In this document: positions 46,032-56,700 of the stretch, in pieces | How the letters are laid out: every line of letters begins with the position of its first letter | How positions within the stretch are numbered: position 1 is the first letter of the stretch | NCBI GenBank assembly: GCA_023055505.1 | Contig: JALIRH010000119.1 | Location: 372,001-436,000, forward strand | Source: Callipepla californica brunnescens | Lineage: Eukaryota; Chordata; Aves; Galliformes; Odontophoridae | Length of the DNA: 64,000 nt | Direction: 5' to 3' | Made by a program: the position numbers and the translations under genes | Notes under the pieces: model-generated | Databases searched by the model: none | Told to the model about the DNA's origin: nothing | What the model saw: only the letters and a program-made list of their open reading frames with translations

Positions 46032-47189
46032 TTACTGCCTGCACTCCCCCAACATCAAATTCCCTTGTGGTACACACTGAACATCCCCATTCTTCTGCAT
46101 CACCCACCAAGTGGACCCAGGTCCCTGAGCAAAGACAGTTCCATGGAGAGGTTTGCCCTTTCCAGAAGCTAAAAGTACCCAAACTGCTTTGCCCAACATG
46201 TTCTTTACATGTACTACAGGGACCTTATCTCCCTCTACTGTAGGTAGAGAGCTGGATTGGGCAGGACCATCACGATTGATGGATCCTCGAGTGTTGACCA
46301 ACCAGGTGGCTTCTGCCAAATGCTTCTCCCAATGCTTAAATGTTCCGCCACCCATTGCTTTCAACATGGTTTTCAGCAACCCATTGTATCTTTCAATCTT
46401 ACCAGAAGCTGGTGCGTGATAGGGGATATGATAAATCCATTCAATGCCATGATCTTTGGCCCAATTACTTACAAGAGAATTTTTGAAATGAGTCCCATTA
46501 TCTGACTCAATTCTTTCTGGAGTGCCATGTCGCCATAGGACTTGCTTCTCGAGACCTAGAATGGTGTTTCGGGCGGTAGCATGGGGTACTGCATATGTTT
46601 CAAGCCACCCAGTGGTTGCTTCCACCATGGTGAGCACATAACGCTTACCATTGCGAGTTCGTGGCAAGGTGATATAATCAACCTGCCACGCCTCCCCATA
46701 TTTATACTTTTGCCATCGCCCTTCCCCCCAAAGAGGTTTCATCCTCTTGGCTTGTTTAATTGTGGCGCAAGTATCACAGTCATGAATAACCTGTGCAATA
46801 GCGTCCATAGTTAAGTCCACCCCTCGGTCTCTAGCCCATTTATATGTTGCATCTCTTCCTTGATGGCCCGAGGTCTCATGGGCCCATCGAGCTAAAAATA
46901 ATTCACTTTTATGTTGCCAGTCCAAGTCTACTTGAGCCATCTTAACTTTGGCAGCTCTATCTACCTGATGGTTATTCTGTTGTTCTTCAGTTGCTCGGCT
47001 TTTAGGAACATGAGCATCTACATGGCGCACCTTTACGACCATATTCTTTACTCGGGCAGCAATATCTTTCCACAGTTCAGCAGCCCAAATAGGTTTACCC
47101 CTCCGTTGCCAGCCATTTTGTTCCCATTGCTGTAACCACCCCCATAAGGCATTTGCCACCATCCATGAGTCAGTGTAAAGATAAAGCAC
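46032..47189 (-). pseudogene. ERV-L-like pol, end of RNase H and integrase
   Basis: 386 codons. It starts in RNase H (LYLYTDSWMVANALWGWL, with the TDS acidic site) and continues into a complete-looking integrase. The zinc-binding HHCC motif is at H104, H109, C138 and C141; the catalytic triad is D171 (WQVDYI), D230 (ESDNGTHFKN) and E266 (GKIERYNG), which gives the exact DX35E spacing. The C-terminal end carries a WW-containing DNA-binding-like segment. It is in the same frame as the reverse-transcriptase ORF upstream but separated from it by a TGA at 47292-47294. No dUTPase or env follows before the polypurine tract. Confidence 0.93.
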
Positions 47190-47291
47190 TGGCCACCTCT
47201 CGCGTTCAGCAACATCTAAGGCCAGCTGGACAGCCTTTACCTCTGCAAATTGGCTTGATTCTCCTTTTCCTTCAGTGGCCTCTGCAACTTG

Positions 47292-48815
47292 TCATGTGGG
47301 GCTCCACACTGCAGATTTCCATCTGCGGTGCTTACCCACAATCCGACACGATCCATCCGTGAACAGGGCATATCTCTTTTCATTGTCTGGTAGTTCATTA
47401 TATGGTGGGGCTTCTTTAGCACGTGATACCTCCTCTGCGGGTGTTGTTCCAAACTTTTTACCTTCAGGACAGTCCATGATCACTTCTAGGATTCCTGGAT
47501 GACTGAGGTTCCCCATCCGAGCTCGCTGTGTAATCAGCGCAATCCACTTACTCCAAGTGGCATCAGTAGCATGATGGGTGGAGGGAACCTTTCCTTTGAA
47601 CATCCAATTCAGCACTGGCAGTCGAGGTGCCAGAAGGAGCTGCGCTTCAGTACCGATTACTTCGGAAGCAGCTCGAACCCCCTCATACGCGGCTAAGATC
47701 TCCTTCTCAGTTGGAGTGTAGCGCTCCTCAGACCCCCTGTATGCTCGACTCCAGAAACCAAGGGGTCGGCCTCGGGTCTCTCCAGAAGCTCTTTGCCACA
47801 AACTCCAAGTGGGACCTTCCTTTCCAGCAGCAGTGTAGAGGATGTTTTTTACATCCTGTCCCGTCCGCACTGGCCCCAGGGCCACGGCACGGGCTATCTC
47901 CTGCTTAATTTGCTCAAAAGCCTGCTGCTGCTCAGGGCCCCATACAAAATCATTCTTCTTCCGCGTCACCCGAAAGAGAGGGCTCACAATGAGACTGTAG
48001 TTTGGAACATGCATTCTCCAAAAACCCACTACACCCAGAAAAGCTTGGGTCTCTGTCTTACTAGTGGGTGGAGACATAGCAATAATTTTGTCAATCACAT
48101 CTGTTGGGATGTGACGACGTCCATCTTGCCACTTTATTCCTAGGAATTGAATTTCCTGTGCAGGCCCTTTTACTTTGCTTCGCTTAATAGCGAAGCCAGC
48201 TCGCAGGAGGATCTGAATTATTCTCTCTCCTTTCTCGAAAACTTCCCCTGCTGTATTGCCCCACACAATGATGTCATCAATGTATTGTAAGTGCTCAGGA
48301 GCACCGCCCTGTTCCAATGCAGTTTGGATCAACCCATGGCAAATGGTTGGGCTGTGCTTCCACCCCTGGGGCAAACGATTCCAGGTGTACTGAACGCCTC
48401 TCCAGGTGAAGGCAAACTGTGGCCTGCATTCTGTGGCCAGAGGAATTGAAAAGAAGGCATTGGCAATGTCAATGGTGGCATACCACTTGGCTGCTTTTGA
48501 CTCCAGTTCGTACTGGAGTTGAAGCATGTCCGGCACAGCAGCACTCAGTGGGGGTGTGACTTCATTCAGGCCACGGTAATCTACCGTCAGCCTCCATTCT
48601 CCACTGGCTTTACACACCGGCCATATGGGGCTGTTAAAAGGTGAGTGAGTCATGGGCAACTCTTGTGAACCCCAAGTCACCCCAGAAGTATAGATTAATT
48701 CTGTCCCTTGGTGACTGGAGAGCATTAGAGTGCATTGTGCACCAGTGTCCATCAGTGCCTTATAATTTTGTGGTTCTGATGTGCCAGGCCAAAGAAACCA
48801 CACAGTCCAATACAC
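47292..48815 (-). pseudogene. ERV-L-like pol, protease remnant, reverse transcriptase, RNase H start
   Basis: 507 codons from a GTG at 48815; the frame stays open further upstream. Residues 20-30 carry a retroviral protease active-site motif (ALMDTGAQCTL). Only about 35 residues later the reverse transcriptase begins (SPFNSPIWPVCKASGEWRLT), so most of the protease appears deleted. The catalytic aspartates are visible at D116 (ATIDIANAFF) and at YIDD, 178-181. The thumb and connection segments follow, then the first RNase H acid (ALFTDGSCR). It ends at a TGA (47292-47294) inside RNase H while the same frame continues beyond, so one nonsense codon separates the two pol parts. Confidence 0.93.
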
Positions 48816-48853
48816 TCTATTATCCTTTTCCCCCCCTGGCTGGGGGGCACGGG

Positions 48854-49441
48854 CTATTGTGGCTGGTAGGTACCTCGCTCAGTTCTGAAGGAGTACCGTT
48901 CAGACAGGATGACATCTCGCTCAGACAGGAGGGTGTCTCTTTCAGGTTGGAGGGCATCTTGCACAAACTGGAGACCATCTTGTTGAGACTGAGGGTTGTT
49001 GAGTTCAGACTGGAGGGCATCTCTTTCAGGCTGGAGGGCGTCTTTCTCGAACTGAAAAGCGACTTGCTTGGTCTGGAGGGTGTCTTGATCAGAATGGAGG
49101 CTGTCTAAAGTGGTCAGGAGAGTCTGACTGTCAGCTAAAAGACTCTCTTTCTGGATCTGGACACTATCCCTCTCGGCTCGGAGACTCTCTCGCTCTATTT
49201 CAGAAACTCTATGCCTCTCTGGGATAGTATTGAATAAGGTCTGATTGGCATAAGCCAGACCCCAAATAATTTGGGCCTCCTCAGATCTGTCTGAGCCGCA
49301 GCATCCCTGTCTCAAATATCTGCTCAAGTTCTCAGGATCTTGCAGGTGCTCAGGGAAAAGGTCCCAGTACATTTTGAGCATTAAAATGGAAAAAACAATG
49401 AAATGCAGCCCCTTTAAGAGAAGTTTAAAAAGCGAGAGCAT
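48854..49441 (-). CDS. Heptad-repeat (coiled-coil) ORF in the gag position of the ERV-L-like provirus
   Basis: 195 codons from an ATG at 49441, between the primer binding site and pol. Residues 4-28 are hydrophobic (LFKLLLKGLHFIVFSILML) and could be a membrane anchor or signal. Residues 80-190 are built from seven-residue units of an E-R-D-x-L-Q-x type, for example EKDALQPERDALQSE, predicted to form a long coiled coil. The DNA shows the same pattern as imperfect 21-bp tandem repeats on the + strand (GGAGGGCATCT recurring). No capsid, major homology region or zinc knuckle is present. The pol frame is open through the end of this ORF in another phase, so the two overlap. Gag remnant or unrelated replacement cannot be decided from sequence alone. 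Confidence 0.75.
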   Translation of the reverse strand: MLSLFKLLLKGLHFIVFSILMLKMYWDLFPEHLQDPENLSRYLRQGCCGSDRSEEAQIIWGLAYANQTLFNTIPERHRVSEIERESLRAERDSVQIQKESLLADSQTLLTTLDSLHSDQDTLQTKQVAFQFEKDALQPERDALQSELNNPQSQQDGLQFVQDALQPERDTLLSERDVILSERYSFRTERGTYQPQ

Positions 49442-49638
49442 TTTTTTTTTTTCTTTCTTTACTGAAACAAGCTAGCAGCACCCAAAAAAGTTTACAAATA
49501 TCCCAGAACAACTGGCAGTACGCCCAGACTTCAAGGTCGTGTTATGCCGTACAGTACCTGCAGTACAGATAAGCTTGCTAGCAAGAGACAGAGATTCACT
49601 CTAAGAGTATGTCTCTGCCCGGCTAAGGCAGCTCGTCT

Positions 49639-49656
49639 GCCCCACGTTGGGCGCCA
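49639..49656 (-). other. Primer binding site, tRNA-Lys1,2 type
   Basis: On the minus strand, four bases after the 5' LTR, TGGCGCCCAACGTGGGGC is an 18 of 18 match to the tRNA-Lys(CUU) type of binding site. ERV-L elements are named for leucine tRNA, so a lysine primer is noteworthy for this pol type. Confidence 0.92.
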
Positions 49657-49660
49657 AAAA

Positions 49661-50237
49661 TGTCAGCGGTTTACCGGGCTGGATCGGCCCGGTTCCGTGA
49701 CGATTGGTGCGGGGGACCCACGGACCCACGCCCCGGGAAAGGGGAAGGGAAAAAAAGGGAAAGGGAAAAGGGAGATGGGCCTAGAAACAAAACAGCGGCA
49801 ACGATCTGAGGAGGAAAGCTAATTTACTAAATAAGATATCAGAAAGCAAAATAACAGAATATAATACAATATAATTGAAATTGAGGCTAATGAAATCAAA
49901 TAAAATGAGCAAGAGAGAGTGTCCGATAAACCGAAGGCCTTACGCTAACGCTGAAGGCGATACGGCAGCGAGCACCCACTGCTGAGTCGATCCCGAAGGA
50001 AAGAGAGTGTCCCGTGACCGCTGAGGGTTTTTATCTGTTCCCTCTGAGCGGAAAACACGTAAAAATACAAAGCATCGCAAAGTCCTCTGGGGAATGTAGT
50101 GCTTCTTCTCTTCTGAGACAGGTATACCTGGAATTATCAATGATCTATGGAGCTGGAGTATTAGCTCTTTAACTCTTAATGCAATACATGATGTTATGAT
50201 GTGGAATACCAGTACCAAAAATCATAAAACCATGACA
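49661..50237 (-). repeat. 5' LTR of the ERV-L-like provirus
   Basis: 577 bases, TGTCAGCGG to CATGACA, about 99.3% identical to the LTR at 45341 and clearly homologous to the solo LTR at 28508 and the fragment at 12293. As the 5' LTR it would promote transcription against AGBL1. Confidence 0.95.
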
Positions 50238-50242
50238 AAGTC
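50238..50242. repeat. Target-site duplication AAGTC (right copy)
   Basis: It matches the five bases at 45336-45340 on the other side of the provirus. Confidence 0.92.
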
Positions 50243-50522
50243 AGGGGTGAAAGTAACTAGAATAAAGAGAGCAATAAGAATTGGGACAAAAGTGATTCTT
50301 TGGGAAAGAAAATGATGAGGAAATTTAGAATCATTAAGCAAGAGTAGAGAAGGATGCTGCGGTGGATAGAAGGATCATGGATTTGCTAATGTCTTGCTCC
50401 TACTTGGGGTCTTGCTTACAAAAACCTTAAGAAAACCTGCATTAATATACAAAAGGTGCTGGAGTGGTTGAAGCAACCTGTTTATTAGGTATCCTTGCTT
50501 TGCTTTACTGCGGTCACTCAAG

Positions 50523-50600
50523 CCCAGGTGCTCCAGACTGTCTGACCTTCTTTTCCAAGTCTGAATCGGGTAACCTTCGCAAAGCCATCCAAGAGTGTGC
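50523..50600 (+). CDS. AGBL1: AGBL1 exon, N-domain
   Basis: 78 bases between an acceptor at GGTCACTCAAG and a strong donor GTAAGT. It starts with one base of a split codon, as required by the exon ending at 45036, and ends two bases into a codon. It reads PGAPDCLTFFSKSESGNLRK then AIQE, matching the family motif C-L-x-F-F-S-K-F-E-S-G-N-L-R-K-A-I-Q. The usual Phe of KFESGN is Ser here. A more upstream or downstream acceptor AG would break the frame, which fixes the start. Confidence 0.9.
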
Positions 50601-50961
50601 GTAAGTACTCCTGGGGTGGCTGTGTCCCAGGCAGACTTTCTGCTGTGTCCACTGTATGAGATGCTGGGGTCCTGCTGGGTTCTGAAAGCATCAGCCAGAT
50701 CAGCAAGTTTTATGATGCAGAGCATATGATGCCTGCCAACATTTAGATGTCCCGAAAGAAACAGGAGTGAGAAAGCAGGGCGTGAGGGAGTGAGAAAGTT
50801 TTATATGGCTAAAATATTGTGAGTGTCTAAAGGTGTGTTTGGATGCCACTGGTCTGATGGAGCTCTGTGACAGGGTACTGATGAGTTTGGTTACATTCAG
50901 CAGATGCAGTGGTGGATTGGTGAGATGTTCATGGGCACCATTTCTTTGTCTTCTTTAACAG

Positions 50962-51110
50962 GTTTGAGTATGACTTAATTATGAATGCGGATCTGAACAC
51001 CAACCAGCATCACCAGTGGTTCTACTTTGGAGTCTGTGGCATGAAATTAGCAGTTCCCTATTGCTTCAACATTATCAACTGTGAGAAGCTCAATAGCCAG
51101 TTTAATGATG
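50962..51110 (+). CDS. AGBL1: AGBL1 exon, N-domain beta-sandwich
   Basis: 149 bases between TTCTTTAACAG and GTATGA. The split codon from the previous exon gives Ala, then [20 protein letters not shown] followed by [20 protein letters not shown] and SQFND. The NADxN...HQQWFYF and F-N-I-I-N-C-E-K blocks are hallmarks of the CCP N-domain. The usual acidic or Lys residue of WFYFEVSGM/WFYFKVSGM is Gly here (WFYFGVCGM). It ends one base into the next codon. Confidence 0.93.
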
Positions 51111-53664
51111 GTATGAGTCTTTGGGAATTTGGGATAGTATTCTGTTCACATGGATATATTTTTCATGCCATAAAGGTGTTGAAATTTCCATGTCTATAAA
51201 GGACACTTCATTTTATTTGCCCTAAAATCCACCAAAGGAGTTATTTTAGGTTTGACAAATAACCTCTCCATATCCTCAGGACAACTGAGGAGTGGACTGT
51301 TGATCGAGATAGGATTTGTGGAAAAATGGTCATTGTTCTTTGATTAAAGACCAGAAACGAGAAAGAATGGCACTGGGGTTGGAAGAAGAAAAAGGATCTT
51401 CTGGGATTGAATGAGACTTCTGTTGATACAGAATATTCTGTAGCAAGCTGTCTTTGAGCTCCTGTCATAGTCTGCACTTCAGGAGAAAGACTGCATTGCT
51501 TAGAAATAGACAGGGCAAATCCTAGCTTTCGGTGCTCATTTTAGCAGAGAAATGATTTAATCTGCATGAAGGTTGTGGGCTGAATTCTTAGCTGGCATAA
51601 GCAGTTTTTCATTTGTTTCCACGGAGCACTGTTAATTTACAACCAGCTCAAGACCAGATTCGGAATGTTTAATATGTCGTTAATATTGGACTTTACATTC
51701 CTCTGAAGCCCTGTGGATACAACCTTCAACATCACAAGGGGAACGCTCTCAGGATCAATGTACCTAAAACAAATAGCACTAGAAGCTGGAATGACATGTC
51801 ACTTGTATTTCTAAAACTAGCTGGATGAGTGGCATAATGAATTGTAAGGCATTTGCTCTTTAGCCCTCAGGACTGGAGTTCAAGTACTCATACAGATCCC
51901 AAATGAAAGCGAATTTTGTGTTTGTCATTTTATTCTGCTTTTTGAATAAGCAGGCCATTAAAAATTGTGTGTCTGGTAGCAGACTGGAAATGAAGTATAC
52001 TGGGGTCCTTCTTATTGCAAACCCCACTGCAACCTTTGATACAACCACTGCTGTCTTATAGCTAGAGATTCCAAGTACTATTGGTGGAAGATTGTTATCT
52101 GCTATTTTGTCTGTTGTCGGCATTTTTCACCTCTTTTTCCAAACTGAAATCAAATATGACTTGCATGTTCAAGCATGTAATTAAAAACATGTATTTGAAA
52201 GAGAAATGTTTCAAAAAAGCACCCAGTGTAATGGGGGCAAGCCATGGCATGCTTTTGTATGGCTTGTAGGAGGGACTGGTTGTTAAGACAGTTCTGTGGG
52301 TTACTTCTGCTGCTTTGAGAAGGGTACACATGCTCCAGCTTATTCAGCTTGGGTGAGTGAGGCTCACTGTGCCTTGCAGCACAGACTGTGGGTAAGAAGT
52401 TCTACCTGCTTGCAAGATTTCCTTTGCACTTCCCTGGGCTAATGCCTGTGTCATGGATGGCAGTAATTTACTGCCCTTGATTCTTCACCTGTTCTGAGTC
52501 ATCTCTTTGCTTTTGCTCTCAGCTAGATGGCACTGTCTAATCTTCACATCAGCCGAAAGGCCATCTTGGGCAGCAGTTGTGGAAAGGAGCAGGGCAAGTT
52601 GGGAAGTGCACTTTCCACCTCTCTCCTTTCATTTTTCCACTAGTGAATCCCCCCCTGAGATTTGTCTCAGAAACCTGATTTGTGTTTATTTTCTAAACTG
52701 AATGTTTCCATGAGGAAAGTGGAAGGGAAAAGCTGATCTGTTTTTTTTTTTTGGAACTGAGGTAAGATAGCAGGCCAGTATTGATCATTATTCTGAGGCA
52801 GTTTGGTATGTATGTAGCTTTGCACTCACAGGGAAAGGAAGGAGATGGAATTTGGGATGCTGAGAGCACTGTAGATCTTAAGCTCACACCTCACCAGGGC
52901 CACCCTGTGCCTGTCTGTTGAGGGCAGGATCCTTGCTGTACCACTAAAAGACAGGCAGGAGGTGGAACAAAAGAATTTGGTAGGAAAACTGCCAGCAAAA
53001 GGGCTGGCTTCATGGAGCTGTGAATAAACATGTGCACAGTTCAGATGGAGCTTCATAGCTCAGGGCTTGAAATGGTAATGTCTTGGAGGTCAGGAAGAAG
53101 TCATCTTCCAGTATAATGCAGTACAAAGACAGATGCTGCTGTTATCAGCATTTAGATCTTCAGAGGTAATCAGTATCAATCATAATAATCAGTGTCTATT
53201 AGGTCTAATTGAAAGTTTAAAAACTTACTCTAGGACAGTTTTTCTTGCTGCTTTCTAAAAGTATATTTCTAGGTGCACCACAGGCCTGTAATGTTGTGGC
53301 AGGATTAAGGATTCAATAACAGTGCAACCAAGCATGGAATACTGTACTAAACAAATTACTTATCTGTTTGATATGTTGATTCCTATTCTTTTCTTCTTAC
53401 CCTTCCTCAGAGGAAGAGAGAAACAGAGCAGCTGAAGTCCTCCTTTCCGAAGGCCAGTGGGATTATTTATTTTCAAACAAACCCTAATTCAGCTTGCTTC
53501 TGGCAGTGTTTTTCAGGACTGACATGGAAATATATTTACTTTGCATTAATTATCTGCCAAGAGAGAGCAGACAAAATAATAATGCTTCTTGGTTTCCCTT
53601 TTCCTCTTCATCTCTGTCTTTTCCAGCCAGGGATGTCATGTCACTTGAAACTTTTTTTCTGCAG
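51111..53664. other. AGBL1 intron
   Basis: No exon or named repeat was found. A T run of 14 bases lies at 52740-52753. Confidence 0.55.
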
Positions 53665-53752
53665 GCATGCAGCTGGTTATGTATTCAGTGAAGGAAGCTC
53701 TCCAGGGCAGGCCTTGCTGGCTTCGAGCAGGCCACGATATCAGCTACTACAA
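53665..53752 (+). CDS. AGBL1: AGBL1 exon, N-domain
   Basis: 88 bases between CTTTTTTTCTGCAG and GTAAGT, completing a Gly codon at the start. It reads [20 protein letters not shown] then AGHDISYYK, matching GMQ-x-x-x-YSV-x-EAL-x-x-x-P-x-W-I-R-x-G-x-x-I-C-Y-Y-K in the family. The final Lys is split with the exon at 59400. Confidence 0.93.
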
Positions 53753-56700
53753 GTAAGTGCATTTCTGGTAAATAATTTGCAGCTCCTCAGTTCCCCTCCT
53801 GTTAGCTGTATAGATGATGTTAATCTCCAACCACAGCACCACATGTTTTAAAAGTCTCTAAATTGATGCTAGTTCTGTGTGCTGTGTGCTCCCAACTTCG
53901 GGAAAGAGCTAGAACTGAGATCTCTGAATCTGCTTGAGGAGAACAGGGCATGTACAGAACTCCCTTCTCTGAAAGGGAGACAGTTCCCTACAATGGCGTT
54001 AAATCTTTTCACTTTACCTTTTCTACTTCTAAAGCTGCTCCCTCAAGAGTTAGTGTGCCGTGGTGAGGTAGGTTCCCTTTGCATGCCTTCAGCCTCTAGT
54101 TTCTTTGAGTATGGACTTCTGGATGCAAGACAAAATGAGCAACACCAGCAGATGCAAGCTGGGCAAGCTTTATGTGCTAATTACCATATAGCAATGGCTT
54201 ATCCTGTCATTAACAAGACAGTTACTGTATAGTGATTAAACAGCAGCTGACTTCCAAGATGAAACTGTGATTGCACAATTAATCAAGTAATCAGATTCTT
54301 GTTTAGAATATGAGAGAATGGAGTTTTCTTGATTTGGTGTTTTCTAATTTTACGTTGAATTATGTATATGTCAACTTCATCTAGGATAACTACTTGTTGT
54401 CTGTTTCATTTCCTATTTGCATGTGTTCTTGTACACACAAGAATGCTTATAGATACGTATGAACTCACACCTTTGCTGGAAGTCCCATCCCTTTTGTTTC
54501 ACAGACTATCAAGTCGATTCCCAGTCATGAGAAATTGTACTATGGTAGGGACTATGAATAAAGCATGTCTGCGGTTGCTCAAACAATGGCTTCAGAACAT
54601 TAGGAGGCGGGTTCACTGCAGTGATACCATGCTGCTTGTGTGTTGGAGAGAGCAGCTTATTTCAGTTCCATTCACTCTGGTCACGTATCCTAGGGGAGGG
54701 AACCTCATCTATTAAATTTTACCAGGTAAAAGTACCAAATTCATGAATTTGGAATGCCCTTAACTACTTCTACTGCACAGCTCTGACTTAGGGCAACCTC
54801 TGAGCTGAAGGACAGTGGGAGGAAAGGCATATTCATGAAATATCCAGGAGATGCACATTGGCTCATCTCTGCTGACATTCATGTTTGCTGAAGATAGGGT
54901 AGATGAACATTGTGGCACAGCTCTGTCACTGCATACTTTTCCCATACAAGAGAGCTTTTATGTTGCAGAGAATATTAGCAGTGCTCTTGTCAAAAGGAAA
55001 CTGAGTGACACTTTGCTCTATTTTATTGCCTCTCCAAGATGTGACAGGATACACCCACGATAAACAGAGTTGCAGTTACTATAAGATCATCTAATTCACT
55101 TGTTGTCTTGGCAGCTTTTATGCACTGAATAATATTCCTTTCCAGCAAATTATTTAGGAACAATGGCAGCATGCTGAATTGGTGACAATGTGCTCCTGCC
55201 TTTTGGTTTCGTGGCTCATTCTAGGCTTATTAGAAAACCTCCAGCTTTTCCAGACAATAGTCAGTTCACAGATAGTAGTGAGGTACATGGAGTGTTTTGT
55301 TTTCACATCAGCGCTAAAGACTTTGCTGTTTGGTGGCCATAGAGGTGTCAGAGCTAGGTCTTTTTTCCTCTTCGGTGTCTTTATAATCACATTATAAGGA
55401 ATCATCATTAGCAGGCTACATCTTGGTTCTAATGATCTCTATGAGAGAGTGCTGAGACACCGGTAGCACCTGATGTCCACAATATAAGCATAAGCCTTAG
55501 TAGCAAGATGCTTATGGAAATGTTCTGCTTTGAGTAGGATTCTGCCTACTATCTGGAAAACAAAACTGCCTTTTGGCTCTTGAAAAGGAAATATGGTGTA
55601 TTTTTTTTAATTTCCATTTGGCAGGCCCCAAAATAACAGCCGAATTGAGGCATGAACCATACATTGTGAAATGGTACTACTTTGTTATAAACCAAAGCGC
55701 TACTGAGTGTAGCGCAAAGTACCATTTTAGGACATGTTTGTTATCCTCATTTTACAACTCCAAATGGTAGATTGATTTTGGACAGAGGGATGCAGGTGAT
55801 AAACAGTTAATTTTCCAATTAGGCTCTTTTTCAAATAGTTTAGTAATCCAAGACAGATATTTTCTTCTGCCATTTTAGTCTAAGCTGATACAATGCTGTA
55901 TTCCATCGTCTGCCTGTGCTTATGACTAAAGTTCTTCAGGCAGGTGAGGCAGGAAGGTGAGCAAAACTTGTATTTCCTGAGTTAGAATCCAGCTCCTTTG
56001 CCAGCTTGTGTCTCTTTGGCTAAGTGCTTCACTGTGTATGTTTCAGTTTCTTAGTCTATAAGACATGGATAATTAGTCACTTACCTACTACTCAGATAAG
56101 TGGAAGACAAATTTTAATTAGATAATGCTTGCAAAAGTACATTAAGCTCAAAAAATTACTGTACAGTGTGATAAGTATTATTATAGTTCTTATTAACTTG
56201 TCATCATAGCTGTATGCAAAAGGATTTAATTATTATAAAATGACTGAAAGACACAGTAGGTACAACTTGTAAGATGATTGGAAAAAAAAAAAAAAAAAAG
56301 AAGCACCCTCTGGTCTCTTATTTCCTAATAGCAGGTGCATTATCTTCTGGAAAGCTTGTGAGACTTTGGGAACATTTTTGGAAAGAGAACATAAATGAAG
56401 TAGTGAGGAACAGATGTCACTATGGTCATTTTTTTAATTCTGTCAAGACCAAACGGACGAAAGGTGAAAATACATTTGCACTCTCCAGACAGAAGATGAG
56501 ATCTTCCTGAATGGTGTTTCAGTTCATTAGCAAAACTGTGTTATCTGTCAGTAATACTCTGGCCAGGATTAGGCCCTCATCATGCAGGGTCCTGTAGAAA
56601 TGCACAAGGAAGGATGATCTCAGCTCCCATATAAGTAGGCAAAGATAAGTTAGAGCATGTGGGTGGAGGATAGCGCTGATGCTCAGCTACTGAGATAGAT

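Larger units (their letters stand above)
45341..50237 (-). mobile_element. ERV-L-like provirus in an AGBL1 intron, antisense
   Basis: A 4.9-kb provirus has 577-base LTRs, a lysine-tRNA primer binding site (49639-49656), a polypurine tract next to the 3' LTR (minus strand AATAAGGGGTGGAA), and an AAGTC target duplication. The internal 3.7 kb holds a heptad-repeat ORF, a fused protease remnant/reverse transcriptase/RNase H frame and an integrase frame. There is no recognisable capsid or nucleocapsid gag and no env. The reverse transcriptase has YIDD and an LPQGWKHSP segment as in ERV-L or spuma-like elements. The LTRs differ at 4 of 577 sites, so insertion is recent. It lies between AGBL1 exons and does not break coding sequence. 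Confidence 0.95.

Noticed and set aside
48826..48836. GGGAAAA slippery sequence for frameshifting between the heptad ORF and pol
   Set aside because: It lies downstream of the heptad ORF stop codon on the minus strand, so it cannot serve that frameshift.
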